Source of the DNA: Pseudomonadota bacterium | GTDB lineage: Bacteria; Pseudomonadota; Alphaproteobacteria; Caulobacterales; Caulobacteraceae | Assembly: GCA_023445705.1 (NCBI GenBank) | Contig: JAEXKM010000088.1 | Coordinates: 1 to 24,253 of the forward strand | DNA length: 24,253 nucleotides | Direction: 5' to 3' | Part shown: in pieces, positions 1 to 6,973 of the stretch | Numbering within the stretch: the stretch's first letter is position 1 | Layout of the letters: each line of letters opens with the position of its first letter | Notes under the pieces: generated by a model | Seen by the model: only the letters and a program-made list of their open reading frames with translations | Database searches by the model: none | What the model was told of the DNA's origin: nothing | Program-made: the position numbers and the translations under genes

Positions 1-206
1 GCTATCGCGAACTCGCCGCCGTGGTCCGCGGCGAAGTCCCGCTATCGGAGGGTTTGGAGAACGCTCAGCGCGAAACCCGCCGATACGCCAAGCGTCAGTC
101 GACCTGGATGCGGGGGCAGATGTCTGACTGGCCGCGTATCGAAGCAGCCGACCACGAGGCCCAATGGAGGCAGTTTATTGCGCTATACCCCGCCTTGACG
201 GCCTGA
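1..206 (+). CDS. miaA: tRNA dimethylallyltransferase MiaA, C-terminal end (partial)
   Basis: The window opens inside this gene; the frame is open from base 3 and stops with TGA at 204-206, leaving about 67 residues. The remnant starts YRELAAVVRGE and contains RRYAKRQSTWMRGQ, followed by a conserved W. This is the signature C-terminal part of MiaA, which transfers the dimethylallyl group to A37 of tRNAs reading UNN codons. The catalytic N-terminal P-loop half is outside the window. The GTG at 21 is an internal codon, not a start, because homology continues upstream of it. A perfect TTGACGG box at 195-201, possibly the ilvB -35 element, lies inside the last codons. Identification rests on the RRYAKRQ-x-TW motif and is fairly secure. 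Confidence 0.88.
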   Translation, partial: YRELAAVVRGEVPLSEGLENAQRETRRYAKRQSTWMRGQMSDWPRIEAADHEAQWRQFIALYPALTA

Positions 207-222
207 CCGGGGCATGTCATGA
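195..222 (+). promoter_or_regulatory. Candidate promoter of the ilvB leader transcript
   Basis: TTGACGG at 195-201 matches the Caulobacter housekeeping -35 consensus TTGACGS exactly. No good -10 follows: the best placed sequence (around 212-222) matches GCTANAWC or TATAAT poorly. A start site near 225 would fit the leader reading frame at 252. The -35 lies within the end of miaA. Confidence 0.4.
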
Positions 223-251
223 GCGTTCCCGAGTTTATTTGGAGAACGCTC

Positions 252-296
252 GTGCGTGAGCTTCTTGTACTTTCTGGGCGACCTCTCGCGGACTGA
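252..296 (+). CDS. ilvB leader peptide (attenuation)
   Basis: A 14-residue frame, GTG start at 252-254 to TGA at 294-296, encodes MRELLVLSGRPLAD. The codons at 261-272 are Leu-Leu-Val-Leu, end products of the pathway that the downstream gene serves. GGAG at 241-244 lies seven bases before the GTG, a well placed ribosome binding site. An in-frame ATG at 219 would give a 25-residue version but has a poorer ribosome binding site. The frame is followed by an intrinsic terminator at 329-350 before ilvB. This is the standard layout of a translation-coupled attenuator, and attenuation of ilvBN in Caulobacter is, as I recall, an established observation. Function is inferred; the frame, codons and terminator are seen directly. 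Confidence 0.7.
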   Translation: MRELLVLSGRPLAD

Positions 297-324
297 CCTC
301 GTGTCGGACCGCTAAAGGTCGCTC
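276..324 (+). promoter_or_regulatory. Leader RNA stem in the ilvB attenuator
   Basis: GGGCGACCT (276-284), immediately after the Leu/Val codons of the leader peptide, can pair with AGGTCGCTC (316-324) over nine base pairs, one of them G-U. A nested alternative, GGAC (290-293) with GTCC (325-328) and CCT (282-284) with AGG (329-331), would take up part of the terminator's 5' arm and could act as antiterminator. Which pairing forms is not resolved here. Confidence 0.4.
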
Positions 325-328
325 GTCC

Positions 329-350
329 AGGCCCCTTGAGGGCCTTTTTT
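329..350 (+). terminator. Intrinsic terminator in the ilvB leader (attenuator)
   Basis: AGGCCC (329-334), a five-base loop (335-339) and GGGCCT (340-345) form a perfect six-pair GC-rich stem followed by a run of six T (345-350). It ends 28 bases before the ilvB ATG, and there is no other gene between it and the leader peptide, so it is an attenuator rather than the end of miaA alone. Confidence 0.82.
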
Positions 351-377
351 ATTGCCGAAAATCAAGGCCTTGCTCAA

Positions 378-2174
378 ATGACCGCCCATCAGACGATAGC
401 TGCCGAAGCGACGATAGAGACCCTGACCGGCGCCGAGATCGTGGTCCGCGCCCTTATCGACCAGGGCGTCGAAGTACTGTTCGGCTATCCGGGCGGCGCG
501 GTCCTGCCGATCTACGACGCGCTCTTCGAAGAGCAGCGCCTGCAGCACGTCCTGGTCCGCCACGAGCAGGGCGCGACCCACATGGCCGAAGGCTACGCCC
601 GTTCGACCGGCAAGCCGGGCGTCGTGCTCGTCACCTCCGGCCCCGGCGCGACCAACGCCATCACCGGCATCGTCGACGCCCTGATGGACTCGATCCCGAT
701 GGTCGTGTTCACCGGCCAGGTCGCCACGCACCTGATCGGCACCGACGCGTTCCAGGAGTGCGACACCATCGGGATCACCCGCCCGATCACCAAGCATAAC
801 TACTTGGTCAAGGACGTCGCCGACCTGCCGCGGATCATCCACGAGGCGTTCCACATCGCCACGTCGGGCCGCCCGGGCCCCGTTGTCATCGACATCCCCA
901 AGGACGTCCAGTTCGCCAAGGGCGTCTACAAGGGCCCGAACGACGTCGTCCACGCACACAACTACTCGCCCCGCACCAAGGGCGAGCCGAACAAGATCGC
1001 CGACGCGGTGGCGATGATCGCCGGCGCCCGCCGTCCGATCCTCTATACCGGCGGCGGCGTCATCAACGCCGGCCCCCGCGCCGCCGAGCTGCTGCGCGAA
1101 CTGGCCGCCCTAACCGGCGCGCCGGTCACCTCGACGCTGATGGGTCTGGGCGCCTTCCCGGCCTCGGACCCAGCCTGGCTGGGCATGGTCGGCATGCACG
1201 GCAGCTTCGAAGCCAACAACGCCATGCACGACTGCGACGTCATGGTGGCCGTCGGCGCGCGCTTCGACGACCGGGTGACCGGCCGCCTCGACGCCTTCGC
1301 CCCGCATTCGAAGAAGATCCACATCGACATCGACGCCTCGTCGATCAGCAAAAACGTCCGGGCCGACATCGGCATCGTCGGCGACGCCGGCAGCGTGCTG
1401 GAAGACATGATCGCCGCCTGGAAGAGCCGCAATCTCTCGAACGACAAGGCGGCGCTGGACGACTGGTGGCGGCAGATCGAAGCCTGGCGCGCGCGTCAGT
1501 CGTTCCGCTATGCGCCTGACGCGAAGCTGATCAAGCCGCAGTACGCCATCGAGCGTCTCTACGAGCTGACCAAGGATCGCGAGACCTACATCACCACCGA
1601 GGTCGGCCAGCACCAGATGTGGGCCGCGCAGTACTACCACTTCGACCATCCGAACCGCTGGATGACCTCCGGCGGCCTGGGCACCATGGGCTACGGCCTG
1701 CCCGCGGCCGTCGGTGTGCAGATGGCCCACCCGGACGCCCTGGTTATCGACATCGCGGGCGACGCCTCGGTCCAGATGACGATGCAGGAAATCTCGACGG
1801 CCATTCAGTACGACCTACCGATCAAGGTCTTCATCCTGAACAACGAATGGATGGGCATGGTCCGCCAGTGGCAGCAACTGCTGCACGGCGAGCGCTACAG
1901 CCACTCCTATTCGTCGAGCCTGCCTGACTTCGTGAAGATGGCCGAGGCCTTCGGCGGCGTCGGCATCCGCGCCGAACATCCCGACGAGCTGGACGACAAG
2001 ATCCGCCAGATGATCGAGTCCAAGAAGCCGGTTCTCTTCGACTGCCGCGTGACCAAGGAAGAGAACTGCTTCCCAATGATCCCGTCCGGCAAGGCGCACA
2101 ACGAGATGATCATGGCCGAGGAAGCCCGCGACCTCGGATCGATCATCGACGACGCCGGCAAGCGCCTGGTCTAG
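378..2174 (+). CDS. ilvB: Acetolactate synthase, large catalytic subunit
   Basis: This 598-residue protein has the full-length architecture of the thiamine-diphosphate acetolactate synthase large subunit, which condenses pyruvate with pyruvate or 2-ketobutyrate in branched-chain amino acid synthesis. The N-terminal Pyr domain carries the catalytic glutamate in RHEQGATHMAEGYAR (E63). The C-terminal PP domain has the ThDP/Mg motif GDAS (461-464) ending in NN (488-489). The ATG at 378 is chosen because the upstream TTG at 336 lies inside the terminator hairpin loop; AAGG at about 366 is a modest ribosome binding site. The gene is preceded by an attenuator-type leader and followed by a 10-bp hairpin. 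Its regulatory subunit gene ilvN is not adjacent but about 2.5 kb downstream, which is unusual. Confidence 0.97.
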   Translation: MTAHQTIAAEATIETLTGAEIVVRALIDQGVEVLFGYPGGAVLPIYDALFEEQRLQHVLVRHEQGATHMAEGYARSTGKPGVVLVTSGPGATNAITGIVDALMDSIPMVVFTGQVATHLIGTDAFQECDTIGITRPITKHNYLVKDVADLPRIIHEAFHIATSGRPGPVVIDIPKDVQFAKGVYKGPNDVVHAHNYSPRTKGEPNKIADAVAMIAGARRPILYTGGGVINAGPRAAELLRELAALTGAPVTSTLMGLGAFPASDPAWLGMVGMHGSFEANNAMHDCDVMVAVGARFDDRVTGRLDAFAPHSKKIHIDIDASSISKNVRADIGIVGDAGSVLEDMIAAWKSRNLSNDKAALDDWWRQIEAWRARQSFRYAPDAKLIKPQYAIERLYELTKDRETYITTEVGQHQMWAAQYYHFDHPNRWMTSGGLGTMGYGLPAAVGVQMAHPDALVIDIAGDASVQMTMQEISTAIQYDLPIKVFILNNEWMGMVRQWQQLLHGERYSHSYSSSLPDFVKMAEAFGGVGIRAEHPDELDDKIRQMIESKKPVLFDCRVTKEENCFPMIPSGKAHNEMIMAEEARDLGSIIDDAGKRLV

Positions 2175-2181
2175 CCCTCTA

Positions 2182-2211
2182 TCGTCCGGCGTCACGCTCG
2201 GCGCCGGACGA
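2182..2211 (+). terminator. Hairpin after ilvB, probable transcript end
   Basis: TCGTCCGGCG (2182-2191) and CGCCGGACGA (2202-2211) form a perfect 10-bp stem around a ten-base loop, starting seven bases after the ilvB stop. No T run follows, so it may be a Rho-independent-like or RNA-stabilising hairpin. Its presence suggests ilvB is transcribed without ilvN. Confidence 0.5.
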
Positions 2212-2314
2212 CACTTACGCTTGCGAATACACCCCAAGGTATAGCGATCACATAAAGCAATCGACTCTCAGGGCCTGTTCTGCCACCCTCGATACATCGG
2301 GGCAGGAGAGGATC

Positions 2315-2770
2315 ATGAAGATCAGGGCTCTTGTACTTGGAGTAGGCTGCACGTTGCTTCTGGCGGCTTGTACTCCAGCATCCACGGGCGGCGGCGCCGC
2401 CCCCGCCGGCGCTGAAAAGCGCCTGACAGACCTGGAAAAGAAGGTCGCGACGCTACAAGCGCAAAATACCGACCTCCGCGCCAAACTGCGGACACGCGCC
2501 GGTTTCCCGGGCCGATCGCCGATAGACGACTTCTTCGCCAGTCCAGAATTCTGGGAATGCACCTACGACTCGAGTTGGTCGGACTGCTCGAAGCGATGCT
2601 CGACGGCCACGGCCGACCGCAACAAGGCGTGCATGGCCATACCCGAGGGACCCAAGCGCGTGCAGTGCGTCGACCAGGCGGCTACGGACGGCGCAGCCTG
2701 CCTGAAGGCCTGCCCGGTTCAAACCTCGCCCACCGATCCGCTGAGCTGCATCGGCGGCGGCCCGGCCTAA
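2315..2770 (+). CDS. Small Cys-rich lipoprotein, unknown function
   Basis: The 151-residue product starts with a lipoprotein signal: a basic N-terminus, hydrophobic residues 5-18 and a LLAAC lipobox with lipidation at C19. A low-complexity linker (20-32) is followed by a heptad-like helix at about 33-59 (RLTDLEKKVATLQ) that looks like a short Lpp-type coiled coil. The C-terminal domain (78-151) has eight cysteines: C82, C91, C95, C106, C118, C129, C133 and C145. These include two CxxxC pairs, CSKRC and CLKAC. The even number and periplasmic location suggest disulfides. The ATG at 2315 has AGGAG at 2304-2308. I do not recognise the family. It lies between ilvB and ilvN, convergent with the next gene. 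Confidence 0.88.
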   Translation: MKIRALVLGVGCTLLLAACTPASTGGGAAPAGAEKRLTDLEKKVATLQAQNTDLRAKLRTRAGFPGRSPIDDFFASPEFWECTYDSSWSDCSKRCSTATADRNKACMAIPEGPKRVQCVDQAATDGAACLKACPVQTSPTDPLSCIGGGPA

Positions 2771-2774
2771 AGGC

Positions 2775-2798
2775 CCGGCCGGCGGAAACGCTGGCCGG
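2775..2798. terminator. Bidirectional terminator-like hairpin between convergent genes
   Basis: CCGGCCGGCG (2775-2784) and CGCTGGCCGG (2789-2798) pair over ten positions, one of them G-U, closed by a GAAA tetraloop (2785-2788). The hairpin fills the 30-base gap between the lipoprotein stop (2770) and the minus-strand stop at 2801, so it can serve both strands. Confidence 0.55.
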
Positions 2799-2800
2799 TC

Positions 2801-3820
2801 TCACTCGGCGCCGAACGCCTCGGCCACGACGTCCTCGACCGACGGAGGTCGCCAGTCGCCTGCGAAGCCCCTGAGGGCGCGGTCCAGTTCCCAGCCGCTG
2901 CGGCCGACGTGCACGCCTATCAGGGCGAGTTCCGAGATGATCTCCTCGCGCAGGTGGTGGGGGACAGGTTCGTTGTCGGCCAGCCTCGCCTGCTCGAGCC
3001 GCCATCCGAAGATGTGGTCACGGCCGATCTCGACGATCGCGCCCGGTTCGCCGGTCCACTCGTAATAGGCCGACCAGCCCGAGGCTGCGAACGGCGTCTG
3101 CTCCGCCATGCAGTTCCGATAGCGCCGAGCGGCCTCGGCGAAGTCTCGCTTGCTCGTCAGCGGGCGCAGGCGAAATCCGCCGGCCCGCGGCGGGCTGGCC
3201 GGCTCAGGGCACAGGTCGGCCTTCACCGCCGCAAACAACGCCTTGGCCGTTTCGAACCGCGCCCAACGTCCAGCGACCACGGCCGCGCGCGCCTTGCCGG
3301 ACTGAAAGCACAGGGCTTCGTAGGCCTCGACCAGCAACTCCACCTGCTGACGCTCCAGTCGCGCCGCCAACGAAACAGCGCCGGCGAGCGGTGGCGGCAG
3401 GACCGCCAGTTGCTCGACCATCTCCTGCTCGATGCGCTCGGCATGGCGCAGCACTTTCGCCGCCTTCGGATCGGCCAGCAGTCGCAGCAACTGGCGATAG
3501 GCCTCGGCGCTCCAGGCGCAGTCGCCCATGCGCCCCAGGGCGCGCGACAAGCCGGGCATGGGGCGGCCTGCGGCCGCCACGATCGCTTCCGGCAAACGCC
3601 GGTCGAGGATCAGCACGCCAAGACCGGCGACATCGCGGCCTAGCGCCAGGGCGAGGCAAATCAGATGCCGGCGGGCCGCGGGCGCAGCCAGGAACAGCTC
3701 GTGAGGCGCCGCCCACAGTCGCGCGACGCGCAGCGCGAATTCGCCTGCGACGAGTTTCAAAAGCGAGGTCGGTTCGGCCCGAACCTGAGCCTGGCGGTCG
3801 CCGGTGGCTCGGTGAAGCAT
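2801..3820 (-). CDS. Hypothetical protein with a PcfJ-like C-terminal region
   Basis: This 339-residue cytoplasmic-looking protein has no signal peptide or membrane segment. The first 200 residues are helical and rich in Ala, Leu and Arg. The C-terminal part contains LRPLTSKRDFAEAARRYRNC followed by a WSAYYEW-type strand, VEIG, GWRLEQ and N-x-P-V. This pattern (L-T-x3-DL, H/N-C, beta strands, then a late N) resembles the PcfJ-like domain found in conjugative elements and scattered on chromosomes, whose function is not known. The ATG at 3820 is supported by GGGAG about six bases upstream on the minus strand. The gene is single, on the opposite strand to ilvB, and part of the block that separates ilvB from ilvN. 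The frame is sound; the family assignment is tentative. Confidence 0.8.
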   Translation of the reverse strand: MLHRATGDRQAQVRAEPTSLLKLVAGEFALRVARLWAAPHELFLAAPAARRHLICLALALGRDVAGLGVLILDRRLPEAIVAAAGRPMPGLSRALGRMGDCAWSAEAYRQLLRLLADPKAAKVLRHAERIEQEMVEQLAVLPPPLAGAVSLAARLERQQVELLVEAYEALCFQSGKARAAVVAGRWARFETAKALFAAVKADLCPEPASPPRAGGFRLRPLTSKRDFAEAARRYRNCMAEQTPFAASGWSAYYEWTGEPGAIVEIGRDHIFGWRLEQARLADNEPVPHHLREEIISELALIGVHVGRSGWELDRALRGFAGDWRPPSVEDVVAEAFGAE

Positions 3821-4027
3821 TGGAAGCTCCCAGAGATGCGCGAGGCGCCTCTGGCAGCGGCTCGCGAAATTAGATGGAGTGCGCGAGACGGCCCTGGCCG
3901 AGACGCGCGCAAGCGGTTCCGCGCCACTGGCGCGCGCTTGCTATGGTCTCGGCTGCGATCGTCATTCAGCGAACTCTCCTCTGCGAGGGCCGTCCGTCTC
4001 CCACGAAAGCCGGCGCGCTGACAAGGC

Positions 4028-4058
4028 TACGGGCGCCAACTTGTCGCAGGCGCCCGTA
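4028..4058. terminator. Hairpin downstream of the SnoaL-like gene
   Basis: TACGGGCGCC (4028-4037) and GGCGCCCGTA (4049-4058) form a perfect 10-bp stem around an 11-base loop. It lies about 40 bases past the stop of the minus-strand gene at 4101. There is no clear T run on either side. The rest of the 280-base gap from 3821 to 4100 shows nothing else I can name. Confidence 0.5.
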
Positions 4059-4100
4059 ACCCTGTGGCCTTCGCGCCACGCCGCGCTTTCGCCCTGACCA

Positions 4101-4460
4101 CTAGGATCCGTAGAAGAAGCGCTCCTCGACGATCTTGTCGCCCTTCACCGTATAGATTCCGACCTCGTCCATCTGGATGCGGTTCCCCGACTGCTTCTCG
4201 GTGAGGTCCATCTTGAAGCGCACGGCGAACTGGTCGCCGTTCACGTACGGCCCTTCCACGTCGGACGAGTGGATGTCGTGAGCGTTGTTCCACCACTCGC
4301 TCTTGCCGCGCACCCCGTCCTTGCCGCGGATCTCTGCCATGTCGCCGGGCATGGCCTCGACGCTGAGAACGTCGTCGGCCCAGTACTTCTCGCCAGCCTC
4401 GTCGAACTTGCCGGCCTTGCAGAGGGTTACAAGGTCATTGGCGATGTCTTGCGTGCTCAT
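4101..4460 (-). CDS. SnoaL-like / nuclear transport factor 2 fold protein
   Basis: A 119-residue protein starting MSTQDIANDLVTLCKAGKF. The pattern is of the small alpha+beta-barrel SnoaL-like (ketosteroid isomerase/NTF2 fold) family: an N-terminal helix pair ending in AGKFDEAGEKYWADD, a conserved G-x-D-G-V-R-G-K-x-x-W segment, then strands ending in GDKIVEERFFYGS. Members bind or isomerise small hydrophobic ligands, and many have no known substrate. The start at 4460 is chosen over an in-frame start at 4544 because family N-termini begin here and GGAG lies nine bases upstream. It is divergent from ilvN with a 184-base gap; no functional link to ilvN is evident. Confidence 0.82.
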   Translation of the reverse strand: MSTQDIANDLVTLCKAGKFDEAGEKYWADDVLSVEAMPGDMAEIRGKDGVRGKSEWWNNAHDIHSSDVEGPYVNGDQFAVRFKMDLTEKQSGNRIQMDEVGIYTVKGDKIVEERFFYGS

Positions 4461-4554
4461 GACTGTCAGCTCCGGTTGGCGCAGGGCCGCGAGACCGGCC
4501 CGCGCGAGACCCGCATCTCGGCCACCAAACGCGGTTCTTCGCAAGTGAAATGTT

Positions 4555-4560
4555 TATGAT
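4555..4560 (+). promoter_or_regulatory. Weak -10 candidate for ilvN
   Basis: TATGAT stands out in the GC-rich 184-base gap between the SnoaL-like gene and ilvN, 84 bases before the ilvN ATG. No convincing -35 is found 16-18 bases upstream. ilvN needs a promoter in this gap because the two preceding genes run the other way. No Leu/Val/Ile-rich leader frame or terminator is visible before ilvN. Confidence 0.25.
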
Positions 4561-4644
4561 TTGTTCCGGACGTCCACAGCCTCTTGCTTGCACCGGGCGA
4601 GCGCATGTGACACCTCGTCGGGGACTGACGTTCAGAGAACCCGC

Positions 4645-5193
4645 ATGCCCGATCCCCAGCCCGCTTCCGTCTACGACCTCAGCCACGCCGAAGAGGCCGA
4701 GAACCTGGCGACCTTCGCCATCCTGGTGGACAACGAGCCGGGCGTCCTGCATCGCCTGGTGGGGCTGTTCGCCGCCCGCGGCTACAACATCGAGAGCCTG
4801 ACCGTCGCCGAGACCGACCGCCGGGCTCACACCAGCCGGGTGACCATCGTCACCCGCGGCGCGCCGCACGTCCTCGAGCAGATCGAGGCGCAACTCGAGA
4901 AGATGGTCGCCACCCGCCACGTCCAGGACGTGACCCGCGATCCCAACGGCCTGGAGCGCGAGATGGCGCTGGTGAAGGTCAAGGGAACCGGCGCGGACCG
5001 GGTCGAGGCCCTGCGCATCGCCGACATCTTCCGCGCCCACGTGATCGACACCACCATCGACAGCTTCATCTTCGAACTCACCGGCGCCTCCGGGAAGATC
5101 GACAAGTTCATCGAGCTGATGCGTCCGCTCGGCCTGGTGGAACTCTCGCGGACTGGCGTGCTTTCCATCACCAGGGGCGCTGCGGCCATGTGA
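4645..5193 (+). CDS. ilvN: Acetolactate synthase, small regulatory subunit
   Basis: The 182-residue product is the ACT-domain regulatory subunit that binds IlvB and confers valine feedback. The N-terminal ACT domain (about 22-95) begins TFAILVDNEPGVLHRLVGLF and has GYNIESLTV. The C-terminal domain has RIADIFRAHVIDTT and the conserved ELTG at about 140, plus GLVELSRTG near the end. The ATG at 4645 gives the usual length; the frame is open upstream to 4561, but that stretch has no family similarity. It is separated from ilvB by three unrelated genes, so it must be expressed separately from the attenuator-controlled transcript. The stop overlaps the ribosome binding site of the next gene. Confidence 0.95.
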   Translation: MPDPQPASVYDLSHAEEAENLATFAILVDNEPGVLHRLVGLFAARGYNIESLTVAETDRRAHTSRVTIVTRGAPHVLEQIEAQLEKMVATRHVQDVTRDPNGLEREMALVKVKGTGADRVEALRIADIFRAHVIDTTIDSFIFELTGASGKIDKFIELMRPLGLVELSRTGVLSITRGAAAM

Positions 5194-5203
5194 GGAGGAT
5201 CGC

Positions 5204-6127
5204 GTGGTTCGTTTCACCACGATCGCTCTTTGCCTTGCCTGCGTCTCGACAGCCTCGGCCCAGCCAACTTCGCTAGCGCCGACCACGCCGCCGCCGGGCG
5301 AGGCTGCGGCCACGCCCGGCCAGCTCGACTGGCCCTGGCCTCCCCCTGATCCCAAGTCCTGGTGGGACGACAAGTGGCCCGTCGCCGACGAGGCCGCCGA
5401 TCCGCTGGCCGGCCGCAGGCTGGGGCGCCGCGAGCGCCTGCCGGTCATCGACAATGGCTATGATCCGCTGCTCTACCGCCTCTGGGGGATGCAGCCGCTG
5501 CAGAACCAGATTCTGCGGCCCGGCGAGATGATCGTCGAGGTCGCCGTCCGGCCCACCACATCGGCCCGCCAGACCCTTATCCGCGCCACCGTCCGCCGTG
5601 ACGGCAAGGCCTTCATCCAGGTCCGGGCCGGACTGGGCTGCTGCGAGCCGGGCATCGCCCGCCGCGTGGGCTTCGACGCGGAAACGCCGCCCGGCACGGC
5701 CGAGAAGCTCCTGGCCCTGCGCGAGGATCCGCTTTGGACCGCTCCGCGCGAGGTCCGCGTCGATTACGGCTCGGGCGCTGCGGACGCCCTCTGCGTCGAG
5801 GGAACCTCCTACGACCTCACCCTTCTCGTTCCCGGACAGTCGCGATCCGTCCGCCGTGCGTGCGACGTCGCCGAGATCGGCCAGGCGGCCGATGTTCTGG
5901 AAACGATGCTTGGCCTGGCCCTGGGCCACGAGCCCCGGATCGATGTGATCTATCCGGGCGGCGCCAGCTTCGCTACGGCGCGCGCGGCCTATCGGGATCT
6001 CGCGGCCGAGGGCGGCCAGTTGAAGGCCGCGCCCAATTCCCGGCCCCAGCCCCCGGCCTTCCCGGCCCCGCCACAAGAGGCGGAGCCGGAGCCGCTGGCC
6101 GTTCCGCCGCCTAGCGCAGGATATTGA
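5204..6127 (+). CDS. Secreted protein of unknown function
   Basis: A GTG start at 5204 with AGGAGG at 5193-5198 gives a 307-residue protein. AGGAGG overlaps the last base of the ilvN stop, so the two genes are probably translated from one message. Residues 1-19 form a Sec signal peptide ending ASA, so the product is likely periplasmic. A Pro/Trp-rich stretch (about 25-60, with several W) is followed by a beta-rich globular part with a vicinal Cys pair (GCCEPG) and further single cysteines. The tail is Pro/Ala-rich. I do not recognise the family. The last 17 bases overlap the end of the convergent aqpZ gene. Cotranscription with ilvN looks positional rather than functional. Confidence 0.85.
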   Translation: MVRFTTIALCLACVSTASAQPTSLAPTTPPPGEAAATPGQLDWPWPPPDPKSWWDDKWPVADEAADPLAGRRLGRRERLPVIDNGYDPLLYRLWGMQPLQNQILRPGEMIVEVAVRPTTSARQTLIRATVRRDGKAFIQVRAGLGCCEPGIARRVGFDAETPPGTAEKLLALREDPLWTAPREVRVDYGSGAADALCVEGTSYDLTLLVPGQSRSVRRACDVAEIGQAADVLETMLGLALGHEPRIDVIYPGGASFATARAAYRDLAAEGGQLKAAPNSRPQPPAFPAPPQEAEPEPLAVPPPSAGY

Positions 6128-6764
6128 GGCGGTAGAGCGCCCCGCCGATGATCGCGCCGATCGCCGGCCCGACGAAGAACAGCCACAGTTGCGACAAGGC
6201 CGTTCCGCCCACCAGCACGGCGGGCCCGAAGCTGCGGGCCGGGTTCACCGAAACGCCGGTCACCTGGATGCCGACGATGTGGATGACGGCCAGGGTGATG
6301 CCGATCGCCAGGCCCGCAAAGCCGGCAGGCGCGCCAGCGGCCGTTGAGCCGAGGATCACGATGGTGAAGATGGCGGTCATCACGATCTCGAAGATCAGCG
6401 CCGCCTGCATGCTGAACTCGCCGTTGTAGCCGGGCCCCCAGCCGTTGTGGCCGAGCCCGCTGGCCACGCCGGCCAGCACCGCCAGTATGCCCGCCCCCGC
6501 CAGAGCGCCGAGGAACTGCGCGATCCAGTAGACGACCATCTCCCGCGCGCTCATTCGACCGGCCAGGAAGACGGCCAGGCTGACGGCCGGATTCACGTGG
6601 CATCCGGAAATGGAGCCGATGCCGTAGGCCATAGCGACGATGGCGAAGCCGAAGGCCAGGGCGATGCCCAGTTGACCAACGTGATCCCCTCCGAGGACCG
6701 CAGCCCCGCAACCGAAGAGCACAAGCGTAAGCGTACCGATGAACTCAGCGACGAACTTCTGCAT
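6111..6764 (-). CDS. aqpZ: Aquaporin Z family water channel
   Basis: This 217-residue inner-membrane protein has six hydrophobic segments and the two pore-lining NPA motifs of the MIP family: HVNPAVS (NPA 58-60) and SVNPARS (NPA 174-176). By alignment with E. coli AqpZ the selectivity filter is F38, H162, V171 and R177. The large Phe plus His and Arg indicate a water rather than glycerol channel. Val stands where E. coli has Thr183. The ATG at 6764 is preceded by GGGAGG seven bases upstream on the minus strand; the longer frame to 6854 has no similarity. It is divergent from the universal stress gene and overlaps the end of the secreted-protein gene by 17 bases. Confidence 0.93.
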   Translation of the reverse strand: MQKFVAEFIGTLTLVLFGCGAAVLGGDHVGQLGIALAFGFAIVAMAYGIGSISGCHVNPAVSLAVFLAGRMSAREMVVYWIAQFLGALAGAGILAVLAGVASGLGHNGWGPGYNGEFSMQAALIFEIVMTAIFTIVILGSTAAGAPAGFAGLAIGITLAVIHIVGIQVTGVSVNPARSFGPAVLVGGTALSQLWLFFVGPAIGAIIGGALYRLNILR

Positions 6765-6885
6765 TGGAAGCCTCCCGTTTGATTCGAGGCTAACCCATGG
6801 TTGAGATTTGACATAGCGCACTGAGTGAGCGGCCGACCTAGGGTATCTGACCAATTGTTGAACCCGGTCCTGCCCTTCAAGCTGT

Positions 6886-6902
6886 GCAGCCTGCTAGGCT
6901 GC
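6886..6902. repeat. Short inverted repeat in the aqpZ/usp intergenic region
   Basis: GCAGCC and GGCTGC flank a five-base centre (TGCTA) about 70 bases before the universal stress gene. It could be an operator or an RNA hairpin in that gene's 5' leader. TTGACA at 6808-6813 in the same gap matches a -35 box on the plus strand but has no -10 at the right distance. Confidence 0.3.
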
Positions 6903-6973
6903 GCGAGGGATCTGGGCGCCTGCCTCAGCCGTTGCCGTTCCGGGCGCGGCGATGTCCTGAACAGGGAGATACA

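Noticed and set aside
336..377. Upstream TTG start extending ilvB by 14 residues
   Set aside because: The TTG lies in the loop of the attenuator terminator, and the added residues have no family similarity; the ATG at 378 fits better.
6808..6813. A promoter for the universal stress gene based on TTGACA
   Set aside because: No -10 element occurs 15-19 bases downstream.
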